The position numbers were made by a program, and so were the translations under genes. The notes beneath the pieces were generated by a model that was not told where the DNA came from, made no database searches, and saw only the letters and a list, made by a program, of their open reading frames with translations. Of a stretch of 64,000 nucleotides of DNA, positions 25,108-34,538 are shown in pieces; the stretch's first letter is position 1; every line of letters begins with the position of its first letter. Origin of the DNA: Photobacterium profundum (GTDB lineage: Bacteria > Pseudomonadota > Gammaproteobacteria > Enterobacterales > Vibrionaceae); assembly GCF_003026285.1 (NCBI RefSeq), contig NZ_PYOD01000004.1, positions 248,001 to 312,000 of the forward strand, written 5' to 3'.

Positions 25108-26001
25108 ATGAGCAAAGTTCAATACGGAATCAGCCCTTTGACTTGGACTAATGACGACATGCCAGAACTTGGCGGCGAGATTGCTTTAGAAACGTGTTTG
25201 AGTGAAATGTCAGAAGCTGGCTTCACTGGTACTGAATTAGGAACGAAATACCCTCGTGAACCTGAAGTGCTTATTCCTCTACTAGAACAACACAATCTTG
25301 TTCTGGCTTCAGGCTGGTTTAGCGGTAATTTGATGACACTTACAGCAGAAGAAGAAATTGCAGCAATGCAAGTGCACATCAAGCTACTGAAAGCTGCTGG
25401 CTGTAAGGCAATGGTATATGGCGAAGTGAGCAACTCTGTTCATGGCGACATTAATACACCACTTTCACAGCGTGTCATTTTGACAATGGATGAGTGGAAA
25501 GTATACGCAGAGAAGCTGAGTGTTGTTGCTGATTACTTATTAAATGAACACGGTATCAAACTGTCTTTCCACCACCATGTAGGCACAATTTGTGAAACAG
25601 AAGACGACATTAACCTTCTGATGGAATTGACCGGCGATTCTGTTCACTTAACGCTTGATACCGGTCATATCACATACGGTGGCGGTAACCCTGTAACAAT
25701 GATTAAGCGCTGGGGCCATCGCATTGGTCATATGCATTTTAAAGACCTTCGTTTAGGTGTTATGAAGACGGCGCGTGATGCAGACAAATCATTCCTTAAT
25801 GCAGTTCTTGATGGTGTATTCACCGTTCCTGGTACTGGCGACGTTGACTATGACGATGTTTTCGCTGCACTGAAAGAACGTAATTACGAAGGTTGGTTAT
25901 TAGTTGAAGCAGAGCAAGATCCTGCAAAAGCGAACCCACTAGAGTTTGCTAAAACGGCTTACACAAACATTACTGGCTACGCAACTAAGTACGGCTTGTA
26001 A
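25108..26001 (+). CDS. iolE: inosose dehydratase IolE (module A)
   Basis: 297 residues, a xylose-isomerase-like TIM barrel. It dehydrates 2-keto-myo-inositol to 3D-(3,5/4)-trihydroxycyclohexane-1,2-dione. Family stretches: ISPLTWTNDDMPELGG, FTGTELGTKYP, SFHHHVGTICETEDDINLLM, LTLDTGHITYGGG, HMHFKDLR and GWLLVEAEQDP, which supply the metal-binding Glu, Asp and His. GGAG is 7 bases before ATG. It starts module A and is paralogous to the iolE at 47459. A short hairpin (26039-26062) separates it from iolD. Confidence 0.93.
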   Translation: MSKVQYGISPLTWTNDDMPELGGEIALETCLSEMSEAGFTGTELGTKYPREPEVLIPLLEQHNLVLASGWFSGNLMTLTAEEEIAAMQVHIKLLKAAGCKAMVYGEVSNSVHGDINTPLSQRVILTMDEWKVYAEKLSVVADYLLNEHGIKLSFHHHVGTICETEDDINLLMELTGDSVHLTLDTGHITYGGGNPVTMIKRWGHRIGHMHFKDLRLGVMKTARDADKSFLNAVLDGVFTVPGTGDVDYDDVFAALKERNYEGWLLVEAEQDPAKANPLEFAKTAYTNITGYATKYGL

Positions 26002-26038
26002 TAACGACGTTTGTCGCTTTGTAATATTCAAAGCCGCC

Positions 26039-26062
26039 ATCGGGGGATGGATGTTCCCCGAT
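26039..26062 (+). other. intercistronic hairpin between iolE and iolD
   Basis: ATCGGGG / CCCCGAT arms with a 10-base loop and no T-tract. It probably protects or tunes the message between the two genes rather than ending it. Confidence 0.4.
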
Positions 26063-26150
26063 TAAAGAACTGACTACACAAATAATGGATAACACCGTGT
26101 AGGCAGGGCAGGGATGCCAATTTTTAGTGTGATGATGTTCGAGGAAGAAG

Positions 26151-28022
26151 ATGAAAACTGTACGCCTAACTGTTGCTGAAGCATTTGCTAATTATTTAGC
26201 GGCACAAAAAATTGAAATTGATGGCAAAGTTGAGCAGCTATTTGGTGCTGCGTTTGCCATCTTTGGTCATGGCAATGTAACGTGCTTTGGTCAGCAACTA
26301 AAAAATATTGAAGATAAAATTCCGACGTGGCGTGGCCAAAATGAACAATCAATGGCAACCGCTGCTATTGCTTATGCTAAAGCAAACCAACGTCGCCGCA
26401 TTGGTATTGCAACCAGTTCTATCGGTCCTGGTGCAACGAACATGATAACGGCTGCAGGTATTGCCCATACAAACCGTTTACCTCTATTGTTAATTTCGGG
26501 TGATGCGTACATTAGCCGTCTACCTGATCCTGTATTACAGCAGCCAGAGAATTTCCATAATCCTTCTATTACATGTAACGATGCCTTTAAACCGTTAACG
26601 CGTTATTGGGATCGCATTGTTTCTCCGGCTCAAATTATCCAGTCTTTACCACATGCACTAAACACCATGTTAGACCCTGAAACATGCGGCCCGGTATTTA
26701 TTGGTTTACCGCAAGATGTTCAAGGCATGGCTTACGATTTCCCTGAAGCTTTCTTCGCCGACAAAGTACATCGCATTCGTCGTCCAGAGCCTGAAATGTT
26801 GGTGATTGAAGAAGCGAAAGAAATCCTATTAAACGCAGAACGTCCGCTAATTATATCTGGTGGTGGTGTGCACTATTCACTCGCAACCGATGAATTAGCC
26901 GATTTTGCCGCAAAGCATAATATTCCTGTCGTAGAAACGATTGCTGGCCGTGCCACAATGCTGCAAGACAACCCGTTAAATGCTGGTCCAATCGGTGTAA
27001 CAGGTTCAAATTCAGCTAATTACATGGCAGCACATGCTGATGTTGTGTTGGCTATTGGTACACGTCTACAAGATTTTACCACCGGTTCATGGTCGGTATT
27101 CCGCAACCCTGATATGAAGCTTGTCAGCATTAACGTGGCTAAATTCGATGCTATTAAGCATATGTCATACCCAGTGTTGGGTGATGCAAAAGCGTGTATG
27201 ACAAAACTTTCAGGTGTGTTGGGTGATTGGCGGTCAGCGCAAGCGTGGGCAGATACGGCAAAAGCACAAGCAGATGAATGGAAGGCGGAAGTTTACCGTC
27301 GTACTCACCCTAAGAAAGGTGAGCTTTTACCGGGCACTTCTTCTTACGCTGAAGTTATTGGCAAGTTAAATACACAAATGGAAAAAGGTGACACCGTACT
27401 GACAGCTGCGGGTGGTTTACCTGCTGAATTATCAATGAACTGGCAGAACTACCAAATTGGTAAGTTCGATATCGACTTTGGCTTCTCTTGCATGGGTTAC
27501 GAGATTGCAGGTGGCTGGGGTGCCAAGATAGCTAACCCTGATAATGATGTTGTTGTTCTGGTAGGTGATGGTTCTTATCTAATTCAGAATTCTGATATCT
27601 ATTCATCAGTATTAACGGGTCAGAAAATGATTCTGGTTGTGTGTGATAACGGCGGTTTCGCGGTTATCAATAAACTTCAAAACAATACTGGTAATGAGTC
27701 GTTTAATAACCTTCTAGAAGATTGTCGTCGTCCTGACGGTGAGCTGGCACGGGTTGATTTTGCAAAGCACGCTGAATCACAGGGTGCAATCAGTGAAAAA
27801 CTAACATCGATTGACCAGTTTGATGCCGCATTTGTACGCGCTAAAGAAGCAGACCGTACTTACGTTATCGTTGTTGATATCGACCCTGTATCACCAGCGG
27901 CTTGGTCTAAGTGTGATTGTTGGTGGGAAGTTGGTTTACCAGAAGTTACTCGCAATGAAAGCACAGAGCAAAAAGTGGCTGATTGGCAAGAAGGTAAAAA
28001 CCTACAGCGTCGCGGCGTTTAG
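26151..28022 (+). CDS. iolD: trihydroxycyclohexane-1,2-dione hydrolase IolD (module A)
   Basis: 623 residues, a thiamine diphosphate enzyme of the acetolactate synthase fold that opens the inositol ring to give 5-deoxyglucuronate. Seen: FAIFGHGNV, the catalytic Glu in GQNEQSMATAAIAYAK, the central domain RPLIISGGGVHYS, and the ThDP/Mg site VGDGSYLIQNSDIYSS followed by CDNGGFAVINKLQ. GAGGAAGAAG precedes the ATG. About half of the aligned residues agree with the second IolD at 45574; the two differ near the active-site Glu (NEQSMAT against NEQGMAH), so substrate isomers may differ. Confidence 0.94.
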   Translation: MKTVRLTVAEAFANYLAAQKIEIDGKVEQLFGAAFAIFGHGNVTCFGQQLKNIEDKIPTWRGQNEQSMATAAIAYAKANQRRRIGIATSSIGPGATNMITAAGIAHTNRLPLLLISGDAYISRLPDPVLQQPENFHNPSITCNDAFKPLTRYWDRIVSPAQIIQSLPHALNTMLDPETCGPVFIGLPQDVQGMAYDFPEAFFADKVHRIRRPEPEMLVIEEAKEILLNAERPLIISGGGVHYSLATDELADFAAKHNIPVVETIAGRATMLQDNPLNAGPIGVTGSNSANYMAAHADVVLAIGTRLQDFTTGSWSVFRNPDMKLVSINVAKFDAIKHMSYPVLGDAKACMTKLSGVLGDWRSAQAWADTAKAQADEWKAEVYRRTHPKKGELLPGTSSYAEVIGKLNTQMEKGDTVLTAAGGLPAELSMNWQNYQIGKFDIDFGFSCMGYEIAGGWGAKIANPDNDVVVLVGDGSYLIQNSDIYSSVLTGQKMILVVCDNGGFAVINKLQNNTGNESFNNLLEDCRRPDGELARVDFAKHAESQGAISEKLTSIDQFDAAFVRAKEADRTYVIVVDIDPVSPAAWSKCDCWWEVGLPEVTRNESTEQKVADWQEGKNLQRRGV

Positions 28023-28122
28023 TTTACTAGCCGTTTAACTGAATTTTTCAACGCAATTTTATGACATTTTTGGTACTGCCTTTACACAAACTGTCGGCAG
28101 TACCGCCATGGAGATTATGATT

Positions 28123-29301
28123 ATGTTTAATGAAGAACGCCGTTTTGAACAACCAATTCGCTGGGGTATGGTCGGTGGTGGACGTGGCAGCCAGATTGGC
28201 TACGCACACCGCAGTGCAGCACACCGCGATGGTCTATTCAAATTAGTTGCAGGTGCATTTGATTTAGATGCAGATCGCTGTCGTGAATTTGGTGTCAATC
28301 TTGGTCTAGACGCCGATCGTTGTTACAGCAATTATAAAGATTTCTTTGCGGCTGAATCTAAGCGTGCTGATGGCATTCAAGCCGTATCGGTTGCTACGCC
28401 GAACTCTACACACTACGAAATTTGTAAAGCAGCGTTAAATGCGGGCTTACATGTTGTATGTGAAAAACCTATCACATTCACCAGTGAAGAAGCAGAAGAA
28501 TTAAAAGCGATTGCAGCAGAAAAGAACTGTGTGATCGGCGTAATGTACGGTTACAGCGGTTTCCCAATGGTGCATCAAGCACGTGAAATGGTTGAGCGTG
28601 GTGATTTGGGTGACATTCGTGTCGTGAACATGCAATTTGCCCACGGTTTTCACAACGAAGAATATGAATTAAATGATCCTGGCCTAAAGTGGCGTGTAAG
28701 CCCTGCGGCATCAGGTCCTACTTATGTATTGGGTGATATCGGCACGCACGCTTATTACTTATGTGAAGTCATGACAGGGCTAGAAATTGATCGCCTAGCG
28801 TGTATGCGTCAAAGCTTTATTGCGTCACGTCAGCCACTAGAAGATAACGCACACGTCATGATGGAATTCAAAGGCGGTGCAGTGGGCACGTTATGGGCTT
28901 CTGCTGTTAACGCGGGTTCAATGCATGAACAACGCATTCGTATTGTGGGTTCAAAAGCATCCATCGAATGGTGGGATGAGCATCCAAACCAGCTTCGTTA
29001 CGAAGTACAAGGTGAAGCCCCACGCGTTCTTGACCGTGGTATGGGGTACCTATACCAAGATGTTGAAGGTGTAGCGGCTAACCGTATCGGTGGCGGTCAC
29101 GCAGAAGGCTTCTTTGAATCATGGGCAAACTTGTATCACCGCTTTGCACTAGCATTTGATGCTGCAGATCGTGATGATCAAGCAACATTAGAGAGCATTT
29201 GGTTCCCAGGTGTTGACGCTGGTATTGAAGGCGTTCGCCTTTGTGAGAAATGTGTTGAATCTGCTGACCAAGGTGCCGCTTGGGTCGCTTATAACGACTA
29301 G
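28123..29301 (+). CDS. Gfo/Idh/MocA dehydrogenase, probable inositol dehydrogenase (IolG2/IolW-like)
   Basis: About 392 residues. N-terminal Rossmann fold with GMVGGGRGSQIGYAHRSA, then VSVATPNSTHYEICKAAL and the family motif VVCEKPITFT; the C-terminal domain includes GDIGTHAYYLCEVMTG, where Asp and His lie at the usual catalytic positions. It should oxidise an inositol to a keto-inositol with NAD(P)+. It is longer than IolG and sits in module A, so it may act on scyllo-inositol or another isomer; this is inference. Start 28123 has GGAG 9 bases upstream; ATGs at 28108 and 28117 are in frame. Confidence 0.85.
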   Translation: MFNEERRFEQPIRWGMVGGGRGSQIGYAHRSAAHRDGLFKLVAGAFDLDADRCREFGVNLGLDADRCYSNYKDFFAAESKRADGIQAVSVATPNSTHYEICKAALNAGLHVVCEKPITFTSEEAEELKAIAAEKNCVIGVMYGYSGFPMVHQAREMVERGDLGDIRVVNMQFAHGFHNEEYELNDPGLKWRVSPAASGPTYVLGDIGTHAYYLCEVMTGLEIDRLACMRQSFIASRQPLEDNAHVMMEFKGGAVGTLWASAVNAGSMHEQRIRIVGSKASIEWWDEHPNQLRYEVQGEAPRVLDRGMGYLYQDVEGVAANRIGGGHAEGFFESWANLYHRFALAFDAADRDDQATLESIWFPGVDAGIEGVRLCEKCVESADQGAAWVAYND

Positions 29302-29313
29302 GAAAAGATAATT

Positions 29314-30309
29314 ATGACAAAGATTGCACTTCAGCAAGATCGCCCGCTGGATGCCATCGTACTAGGTCGCGCGGGAGTAGATTTATACGCCCGCGAAGCC
29401 AACACCGATATGGCAGACATTTCAGGGTTTAATAAATTTGTAGGCGGCTCTGCTGCCAATATCGCCGTCGCGATCAGCAAGTTAGGCGGCAAAACAGGTT
29501 TCATTGGTTGTGTGGCAGATGATGCGTTTGGTGGTTATGTACGTGGTTACATGACAGATCAAGGTATTAATCTTGACGGCATGATGACCGACAATTCAGG
29601 TTCACGTACCTCTGTTGCGTTTACTGAAATGAAGCCAAACGATTGTACGGTACTTATTTACCGTAACAAGGCATCAGATTTAACACTAAAGCCAGAACAA
29701 GTTGATCCGGCATACATTGCACAAAGCAAAATGTTGGTTGTAACAGGTACGGCGTTATCTGAAAGCCCAAGCCGCGAAGCAACGTTAATCGCCATGGAAC
29801 ATGCCCGTCGCAGTAATACTGTTGTGGTGCTTGATGTTGATTACCGTCCATACTCGTGGCGCACCGATGTTGACGCATCGATTTACTACGGTATCGCAGC
29901 TGGCTTGTCTGACATCGTGATTGGTAATCGCGAAGAATTCGACATGATGGAAACCGTATTAGCACCTGGCAATACAGATGATGATGCAACGGCAGACCGA
30001 TTTTTACGTGCAAATACGCAGGTTGTGATTGTAAAAGCCGGTGAGCTAGGTTCAAAAGTGTACTGCAAAGATGGTCACAAATTCCAACAAGGTATCTTCC
30101 GTGTTGAAGTTAAGAAGCCCTTTGGCTCAGGTGATTCATTCGCAGGCGGCTTGATTTGGACATTAGTGAACGGCGGCGAGTTGGAAGACGGTGTTAAACA
30201 CGGTTCAGCGGCTGCAGCAATTAATGTGAGTGGTAATAGCTGTACCGAAGCTATGCCAACGAAAGAAGTACTATTCGACTTTATTGAGACCCGAGAACAA
30301 GACCTTTAA
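29314..30309 (+). CDS. iolC: 5-dehydro-2-deoxygluconokinase IolC (module A, kinase only)
   Basis: 331 residues, PfkB/ribokinase fold: VLGRAGVDLYAREA, FNKFVGGSAANIAVAISKLGG, VTGTALSESPSRE, VVLDVDYRPYSWR and the catalytic loop KKPFGSGDSFAGGL, where GSGD replaces the usual GAGD and the Asp base is kept. It phosphorylates 2-deoxy-5-keto-gluconate. It lacks the C-terminal DUF2090-type domain that the second IolC (43655) carries, and a separate aldolase (iolJ) follows in the same cluster. It starts 12 bases after the dehydrogenase gene. Confidence 0.92.
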   Translation: MTKIALQQDRPLDAIVLGRAGVDLYAREANTDMADISGFNKFVGGSAANIAVAISKLGGKTGFIGCVADDAFGGYVRGYMTDQGINLDGMMTDNSGSRTSVAFTEMKPNDCTVLIYRNKASDLTLKPEQVDPAYIAQSKMLVVTGTALSESPSREATLIAMEHARRSNTVVVLDVDYRPYSWRTDVDASIYYGIAAGLSDIVIGNREEFDMMETVLAPGNTDDDATADRFLRANTQVVIVKAGELGSKVYCKDGHKFQQGIFRVEVKKPFGSGDSFAGGLIWTLVNGGELEDGVKHGSAAAAINVSGNSCTEAMPTKEVLFDFIETREQDL

Positions 30310-30517
30310 TTATTTGATAATGGTAAATAAAGGTTAATTAGGTCAGCCGGATCAGCAGACTGTATCTTGAATAAAGGTAGTTAATTCATATTTATAAGAC
30401 GTATTTAAATAGATAGTGTTAATGAAGAATGCATACCATCATGATTCGGCTCTTTTACATAAAACTTACCCAAACGAAACGATAAAACTAAAAATGGGTA
30501 TTTGAGGAGAAAGTAAT

Positions 30518-31390
30518 ATGGGTAAGCATATCCCACCGTTCGACAATAAAAACCAGCCAATAATTGATATTAATGATGATGTTTCGCCATTGTGTTATTT
30601 CAACCCAGTACGTTTAAAGCAAGGTGAAACACATACTCATATTGTTGATGGCTATGAATCTGTCATCGTGCTTGCGGGCGGTACTTGCTGTATTACAGTT
30701 ACCAATGGTAGCGCTGAAGAAATGGTGTTTGACAACATTGGTCAACGTGCATCGGTATGGGAAGGGAACCCAGAATCTGTGTATGTGCCTGTAGGTTATA
30801 CCGCTGTTATCGAATGTGTGAGCGATAACGCTGACATTATGATCGCTGGTGGCCGTTATGAAGAAACACTAGAACCTTTTGCTGTCTTACAAGATAGCGT
30901 TGATATGGTGCAGTACGGCTCTGATGACACCAAAACACACCGAAAAATTAAGCACGTACTGGGTCAGAGCAATGCAGACAAGCGTGGTCGTTTATTAGTG
31001 AGTGAGCTGTTTACTGTTGGCGCTGGTGGCTGGTCTGGCTTTCCTCCTCATAAGCATGATGAAGATCGTGTTACCGAAAACGGTACAGAAGAAACTCTGT
31101 ACGAAGAAGTGTACCAGTTCCGTTTTAACCCTGATTTTGGCTTTGGTGCTCAATTTTTATATGAGCATGAAGATGATTTTGGTCCGGTTTATCACGTTCG
31201 TACTGGCAGTGTTATCGCGATTGATAAGGGATACCACCCAAGTGTCGCGGCGCCTGGTTACGAGATGTACTACTTCACAATTATTGTAGGTAAAACGTCT
31301 AAATCGCTTGTTCAGCACTTTGACCCTCACCATGAGTATCAAGTGAATACGATTCCAGGCATCAAGGACATGATCGCCAAATTCAAATAA
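30518..31390 (+). CDS. iolB: 5-deoxy-glucuronate isomerase IolB (module A)
   Basis: 290 residues, a double cupin of the KduI/IolB family. The metal site of the second cupin is visible: GFPPHKHDED followed by ETLYEEVYQFRFNP, then the late His in DKGYHPSVAAPGYEMYYFTIIVG. It isomerises 5-deoxyglucuronate to 2-deoxy-5-keto-gluconate. A 208-base gap separates it from iolC, so it may have its own promoter, although no TGAAA-type operator was found there. GGAG is 8 bases before the ATG. Paralogue at 34539. Confidence 0.9.
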   Translation: MGKHIPPFDNKNQPIIDINDDVSPLCYFNPVRLKQGETHTHIVDGYESVIVLAGGTCCITVTNGSAEEMVFDNIGQRASVWEGNPESVYVPVGYTAVIECVSDNADIMIAGGRYEETLEPFAVLQDSVDMVQYGSDDTKTHRKIKHVLGQSNADKRGRLLVSELFTVGAGGWSGFPPHKHDEDRVTENGTEETLYEEVYQFRFNPDFGFGAQFLYEHEDDFGPVYHVRTGSVIAIDKGYHPSVAAPGYEMYYFTIIVGKTSKSLVQHFDPHHEYQVNTIPGIKDMIAKFK

Positions 31391-31402
31391 CAAGGAAACG
31401 TT

Positions 31403-32230
31403 ATGTTAGTTAACTTAAATGACTTATTACCTCAGGCTGCAGCATCCGATTATTCTGTGCCTTGTTTCAATGTTTTTGGTTATGAAGATGCACGCGCTGT
31501 CGTTGATGCTGCTGAAGAAGTGAATAAAGCGGTTATTTTGGCTTGTAACAAAGACGTCGTCGACTTCTATGGTGTTGAAATTGCTGCAGCGATATTTTTA
31601 CAGCTAGCGCACGATAGTTCAGTACCTGTTTGCTTGCATTTAGATCATACTTACGATGAAGAGATTATTTATCGTGCTTTAAAAGCTGGGTTTAGTTCTG
31701 TCATGTTTGACGGATCTCAATTATCACTGGAAGAAAATATCGCCCGCACCAAAAAAGTGGCTGAAGTTGCTCATGCATGCGGTGCATCGATTGAAGGTGA
31801 AATTGGCTCTGTGCCTTATGAAGAAGGCCGTGATCACATAAAAACAATTGATACATCTCCTGATGATGCAGCGCGCTTTGCAGAAGAAAGTAACGTAGAT
31901 TGTGTCGCTATTTCAGTGGGTAACGTTCACCGTTTAACGACACCAACAAGCACGATTGATTTTGGTCTACTCGATCAGATTGCAAGCAGGGTAGACAAAC
32001 CTCTTGTTGTGCACGGTGCGAGTGGTATTCGTAATGAAGACATGGCAAAACTGAAAAAAAGCCGTGTGTCTAAATTCAATATCGGTACGTGTTTACGCCA
32101 GGCTTTAGGTCATAATTTACGCGATTTCATGAATGAGGAACCTGACAAGTTTGATCGTATTTACTTCATGAAAAAGGCGATGCCTTTTGTAAAAGAAGAG
32201 GCAATTCGCAACTTTAAATTATTGTCTTAA
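31403..32230 (+). CDS. iolJ: class II aldolase IolJ (6-phospho-5-dehydro-2-deoxygluconate aldolase)
   Basis: 275 residues, a class II fructose-bisphosphate aldolase-type barrel: YSVPCFNVFGYEDARAVVDAAEE, zinc ligands in CLHLDHTYDEE, IEGEIGSV, ISVGNVHRLT, and LVVHGASGI followed by KFNIGT for phosphate binding. In an inositol cluster it should cleave the kinase product to dihydroxyacetone phosphate and malonate semialdehyde. It begins 12 bases after iolB. It is the Firmicutes-type solution to this step, present here together with the IolC-DUF2090 fusion of module B. Confidence 0.88.
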   Translation: MLVNLNDLLPQAAASDYSVPCFNVFGYEDARAVVDAAEEVNKAVILACNKDVVDFYGVEIAAAIFLQLAHDSSVPVCLHLDHTYDEEIIYRALKAGFSSVMFDGSQLSLEENIARTKKVAEVAHACGASIEGEIGSVPYEEGRDHIKTIDTSPDDAARFAEESNVDCVAISVGNVHRLTTPTSTIDFGLLDQIASRVDKPLVVHGASGIRNEDMAKLKKSRVSKFNIGTCLRQALGHNLRDFMNEEPDKFDRIYFMKKAMPFVKEEAIRNFKLLS

Positions 32231-32235
32231 AATAC

Positions 32236-32268
32236 ATACCCTAAGATATACCATCTTAGGGTATTATT
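32236..32268 (+). terminator. terminator after iolJ
   Basis: Perfect 12-base stem ATACCCTAAGAT / ATCTTAGGGTAT with a 5-base loop, followed by TATT. It ends module A before the RpiR gene, 5 bases after the iolJ stop. The short T-run makes it a partial terminator. Confidence 0.7.
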
Positions 32269-32309
32269 GTTATTAATTAGATACTTTCGACCGAGGAGAA
32301 GCGTTAGGT

Positions 32310-33152
32310 ATGGAAGCTGAAAATACTTTATTAGAAGTGCCAAACGACCTCGACACACTACGCGATTTAATTGTTAAGCGTTATGATAAGTTGAGCCAGC
32401 GACTACAACAAGTTGCTGATTATGTAATGGCTCAACCTATGCTTGTTGCGGTTGAAACGATGGCGACGATAGCAGAACAGGCCAATGTTCCGTTATCTAC
32501 TCTGAGTCGTTTTGCCAATACGATGGGGTTCTCTGGCTTTAGTCAGATGCAGGCGTTATTTCGCGATCAGTACCTAAATCGCCCTCGTGACTACAAAGAA
32601 CGAGTACGTCAAGCGCGTGATCAAGATTGCTTTGAACCTGAATCACCAACAACTATTTTTCAAGATTATGGTGTCGCTAACATTGAAGCAATGGAACAGC
32701 TTCAAGTATCTGTTTCGCCTCAGAAGCTTGAGCGAGCAGTATCGTTAATGGATAAAGCTGATACGATTTATATCCAAGGTATGAGAAGGGCTTACCCTGT
32801 TGCATTCTATCTTTGGTATGCATTAATGAAGTCAGACAACAATGTGGTGTTGCTTGATGACCATGGTGGCATGTTGACCCCTATGACACGTCGTATGAGC
32901 GAAAATGATGTATTAGTGACGGTGACTTTTACACCTTATGCGCCAGAAACCAGTGAGTTGATTACCCAAGCATTTGAAAAAAACGTCCCTATTGTTGCAA
33001 TAACCGATGATCAAATGAATTCTCAGGGCAGTAAAATGGATGTTTGCTTTGAAGTACAAGAAGGGGAAGTAATGGGCTTCCGTTCTTTAAGTAGTTCAAT
33101 GTATCTAGCGCAAACATTAGCGGTGAGCTTAATGTGCCGAGAAACTAAATAG
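32310..33152 (+). CDS. RpiR/MurR family regulator 1 (probable inositol regulator)
   Basis: 280 residues. N-terminal HTH_6 domain (RYDKLSQRLQQVADYVM, ATIAEQANVPLSTLSRFANTMGFSGFSQMQALF, about 20-95) and a C-terminal SIS sugar-phosphate-binding domain (ADTIYIQGMRRAYPVAFYLWYAL, DNDVLVTVTFTPYAPETSELI-type strand, IVAITDDQMN). RpiR proteins sense phosphorylated intermediates; here a likely effector is the IolC product. Close paralogue of the regulator at 38052. It follows the module A terminator, has GAGGAG upstream, and ends in its own strong terminator. Confidence 0.88.
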   Translation: MEAENTLLEVPNDLDTLRDLIVKRYDKLSQRLQQVADYVMAQPMLVAVETMATIAEQANVPLSTLSRFANTMGFSGFSQMQALFRDQYLNRPRDYKERVRQARDQDCFEPESPTTIFQDYGVANIEAMEQLQVSVSPQKLERAVSLMDKADTIYIQGMRRAYPVAFYLWYALMKSDNNVVLLDDHGGMLTPMTRRMSENDVLVTVTFTPYAPETSELITQAFEKNVPIVAITDDQMNSQGSKMDVCFEVQEGEVMGFRSLSSSMYLAQTLAVSLMCRETK

Positions 33153-33160
33153 TTAATGAG

Positions 33161-33187
33161 AAAGCTGACAGGAGTCAGCTTTTTTTG
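33161..33187 (+). terminator. strong terminator of rpiR1
   Basis: Perfect 7-9 base stem (AAAGCTGAC / GTCAGCTTT), tetraloop AGGA, and a T-run immediately after. Confidence 0.88.
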
Positions 33188-33205
33188 TATCTAAATAATA
33201 AGGGC

Positions 33206-34051
33206 TTATCGAGAAGAAGATTGAGGTTCAACTAACTTTTTCATACCGTTTAGCATCGCTTCTGCAATATCGTAATGGTCAGATTCCCATAGTTGATCGT
33301 TTAGAAATTCACCCGAATAGAATCCGTCGTAACCTGTACTTTTTATTGCCTCTACCCATTCTTGCAGTGGGATATCCCCTTCACCAAGAATGTATCCACG
33401 TAGTTCTTTCTCATCGACCCAAGGTTGACCACGAGCAGGACGTTTGCCATCAGAAAGGTGAACGTTATAAATGAAACTCTTATCAATTTTTGCCATATCT
33501 TCAGGCGAAGCACCACGGCTTGCCCAAAAGTGCCATGTGTCGAGAACAAAGCCAAAATTATCACGACCTATTGCATCATAAAGTCGGAAATAATCGCTGA
33601 GTTTCGCAATCGGTGTCCATGCGGCACCTTCATACTGAAAGCGGATCCCATATTCTTTTCCGATATCGGCAATGTGCTGAATATTTTGAGCGGTGATTTT
33701 GATGTTGTCTTCAACCGATAAGCCGTTTAGTGCTTCAAAAGCGTTTAGCTGAATAGTTGGGGCACCAATGTCTTGTGCGAATGCACAAAGTATTTCGACT
33801 TCTTTAAATACTTTCTGCTGAGTTGCTTTATCTGATGCCTCAACTGAGCCAATAATATCAATGGCTGTAGGGGTAATATCTGCTTTTTCTAGTCGAGCCT
33901 TAAGATCTTGGCTGGTAAACCCTGCGTGAATATATCGCCATAATTTATCGGTATGTATCTCTAATCCCTGATAGCCCGTTTCTTTTGCTAAACGAATGTC
34001 ACTTACAATATTGTTGTGAAGTGAACACATACCATGCAATGCATAACGCAT
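33206..34051 (-). CDS. IolI/IolH-like sugar-phosphate isomerase/epimerase
   Basis: 281 residues, AP endonuclease/xylose isomerase-type TIM barrel: ALHGMCSLHNNIVSDIRLAKETGYQGLEI, IQLNAFEAL, IRFQYEGAAW, NFGFVLDTWHFWASRG, YNVHLSDGKRPARG and YDGFYSGEFLNDQLWE, giving the metal Glu/Asp/His set. In inositol clusters such proteins interconvert inosose isomers (IolI acts between keto-myo- and keto-chiro-inositol) or have unknown roles (IolH). The exact reaction is inferred from context. It is divergent from the module B iolB. Confidence 0.78.
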   Translation of the reverse strand: MRYALHGMCSLHNNIVSDIRLAKETGYQGLEIHTDKLWRYIHAGFTSQDLKARLEKADITPTAIDIIGSVEASDKATQQKVFKEVEILCAFAQDIGAPTIQLNAFEALNGLSVEDNIKITAQNIQHIADIGKEYGIRFQYEGAAWTPIAKLSDYFRLYDAIGRDNFGFVLDTWHFWASRGASPEDMAKIDKSFIYNVHLSDGKRPARGQPWVDEKELRGYILGEGDIPLQEWVEAIKSTGYDGFYSGEFLNDQLWESDHYDIAEAMLNGMKKLVEPQSSSR

Positions 34052-34538
34052 ATTAGCTCCTTGAAAAGATATTTAAATTGGCGGAAGGTTATTTATTAAC
34101 GTTCTATTATTTGAACTTTTTGCATAATTACACCAATGAAAAAAATTTACTGTTAACTTGGTCTTTAAATGAGGATTTTCATGTTTATTCTTTGTTTTTC
34201 TCTTGGTATCTTTGCTTTCTCTGGTTTGTTGCTCTATTTTTTTTGATAAAAATTTATCGTTTTATTCGTTGTTATGTTTATTTTACTTGGATGGTTTTAT
34301 TTTTACTCATTTAACAGGACTAATTATTCATTAGGTAAAAGTATTTTTAGAAATATATAAATATGCCAATTTTAATAAAAAATATCGTTAAATTATCGGC
34401 ACGTTACCTTGTCCACAAAACGTTCACTTCAAATTAAAAATTAATTGAAATGTTTGTTTCATTGAAATATCTTAATTGAATGATTAATTTCATTTTTGAT
34501 CTTGTATGAATAATTGCTTTAAGGGATGAATTTTCGTT
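34052..34538. other. divergent promoter region between iolI-like gene and iolB2
   Basis: 487 very AT-rich bases. The frame at 34078-34314 is Phe/Leu/Tyr-rich and lacks a ribosome binding site, so it is not called. A TGAAA-N6-TTTCA site lies at 34446-34461, and a weaker TGAAA-N5-TTTAA at 34062-34076 just before the iolI-like start. Confidence 0.5.
34446..34461 (+). promoter_or_regulatory. candidate RpiR/IolR operator (TGAAA-N6-TTTCA)
   Basis: TGAAA-tgtttg-TTTCA, perfect arms, 78 bases before the module B iolB start. A further TTGAAAT follows directly, giving a partly tandem site. Confidence 0.5.

Noticed and set aside
34078..34314. 78-residue hydrophobic frame before iolB2
   Set aside because: Phe/Leu/Tyr-rich composition expected of T-rich intergenic DNA; no ribosome binding site.
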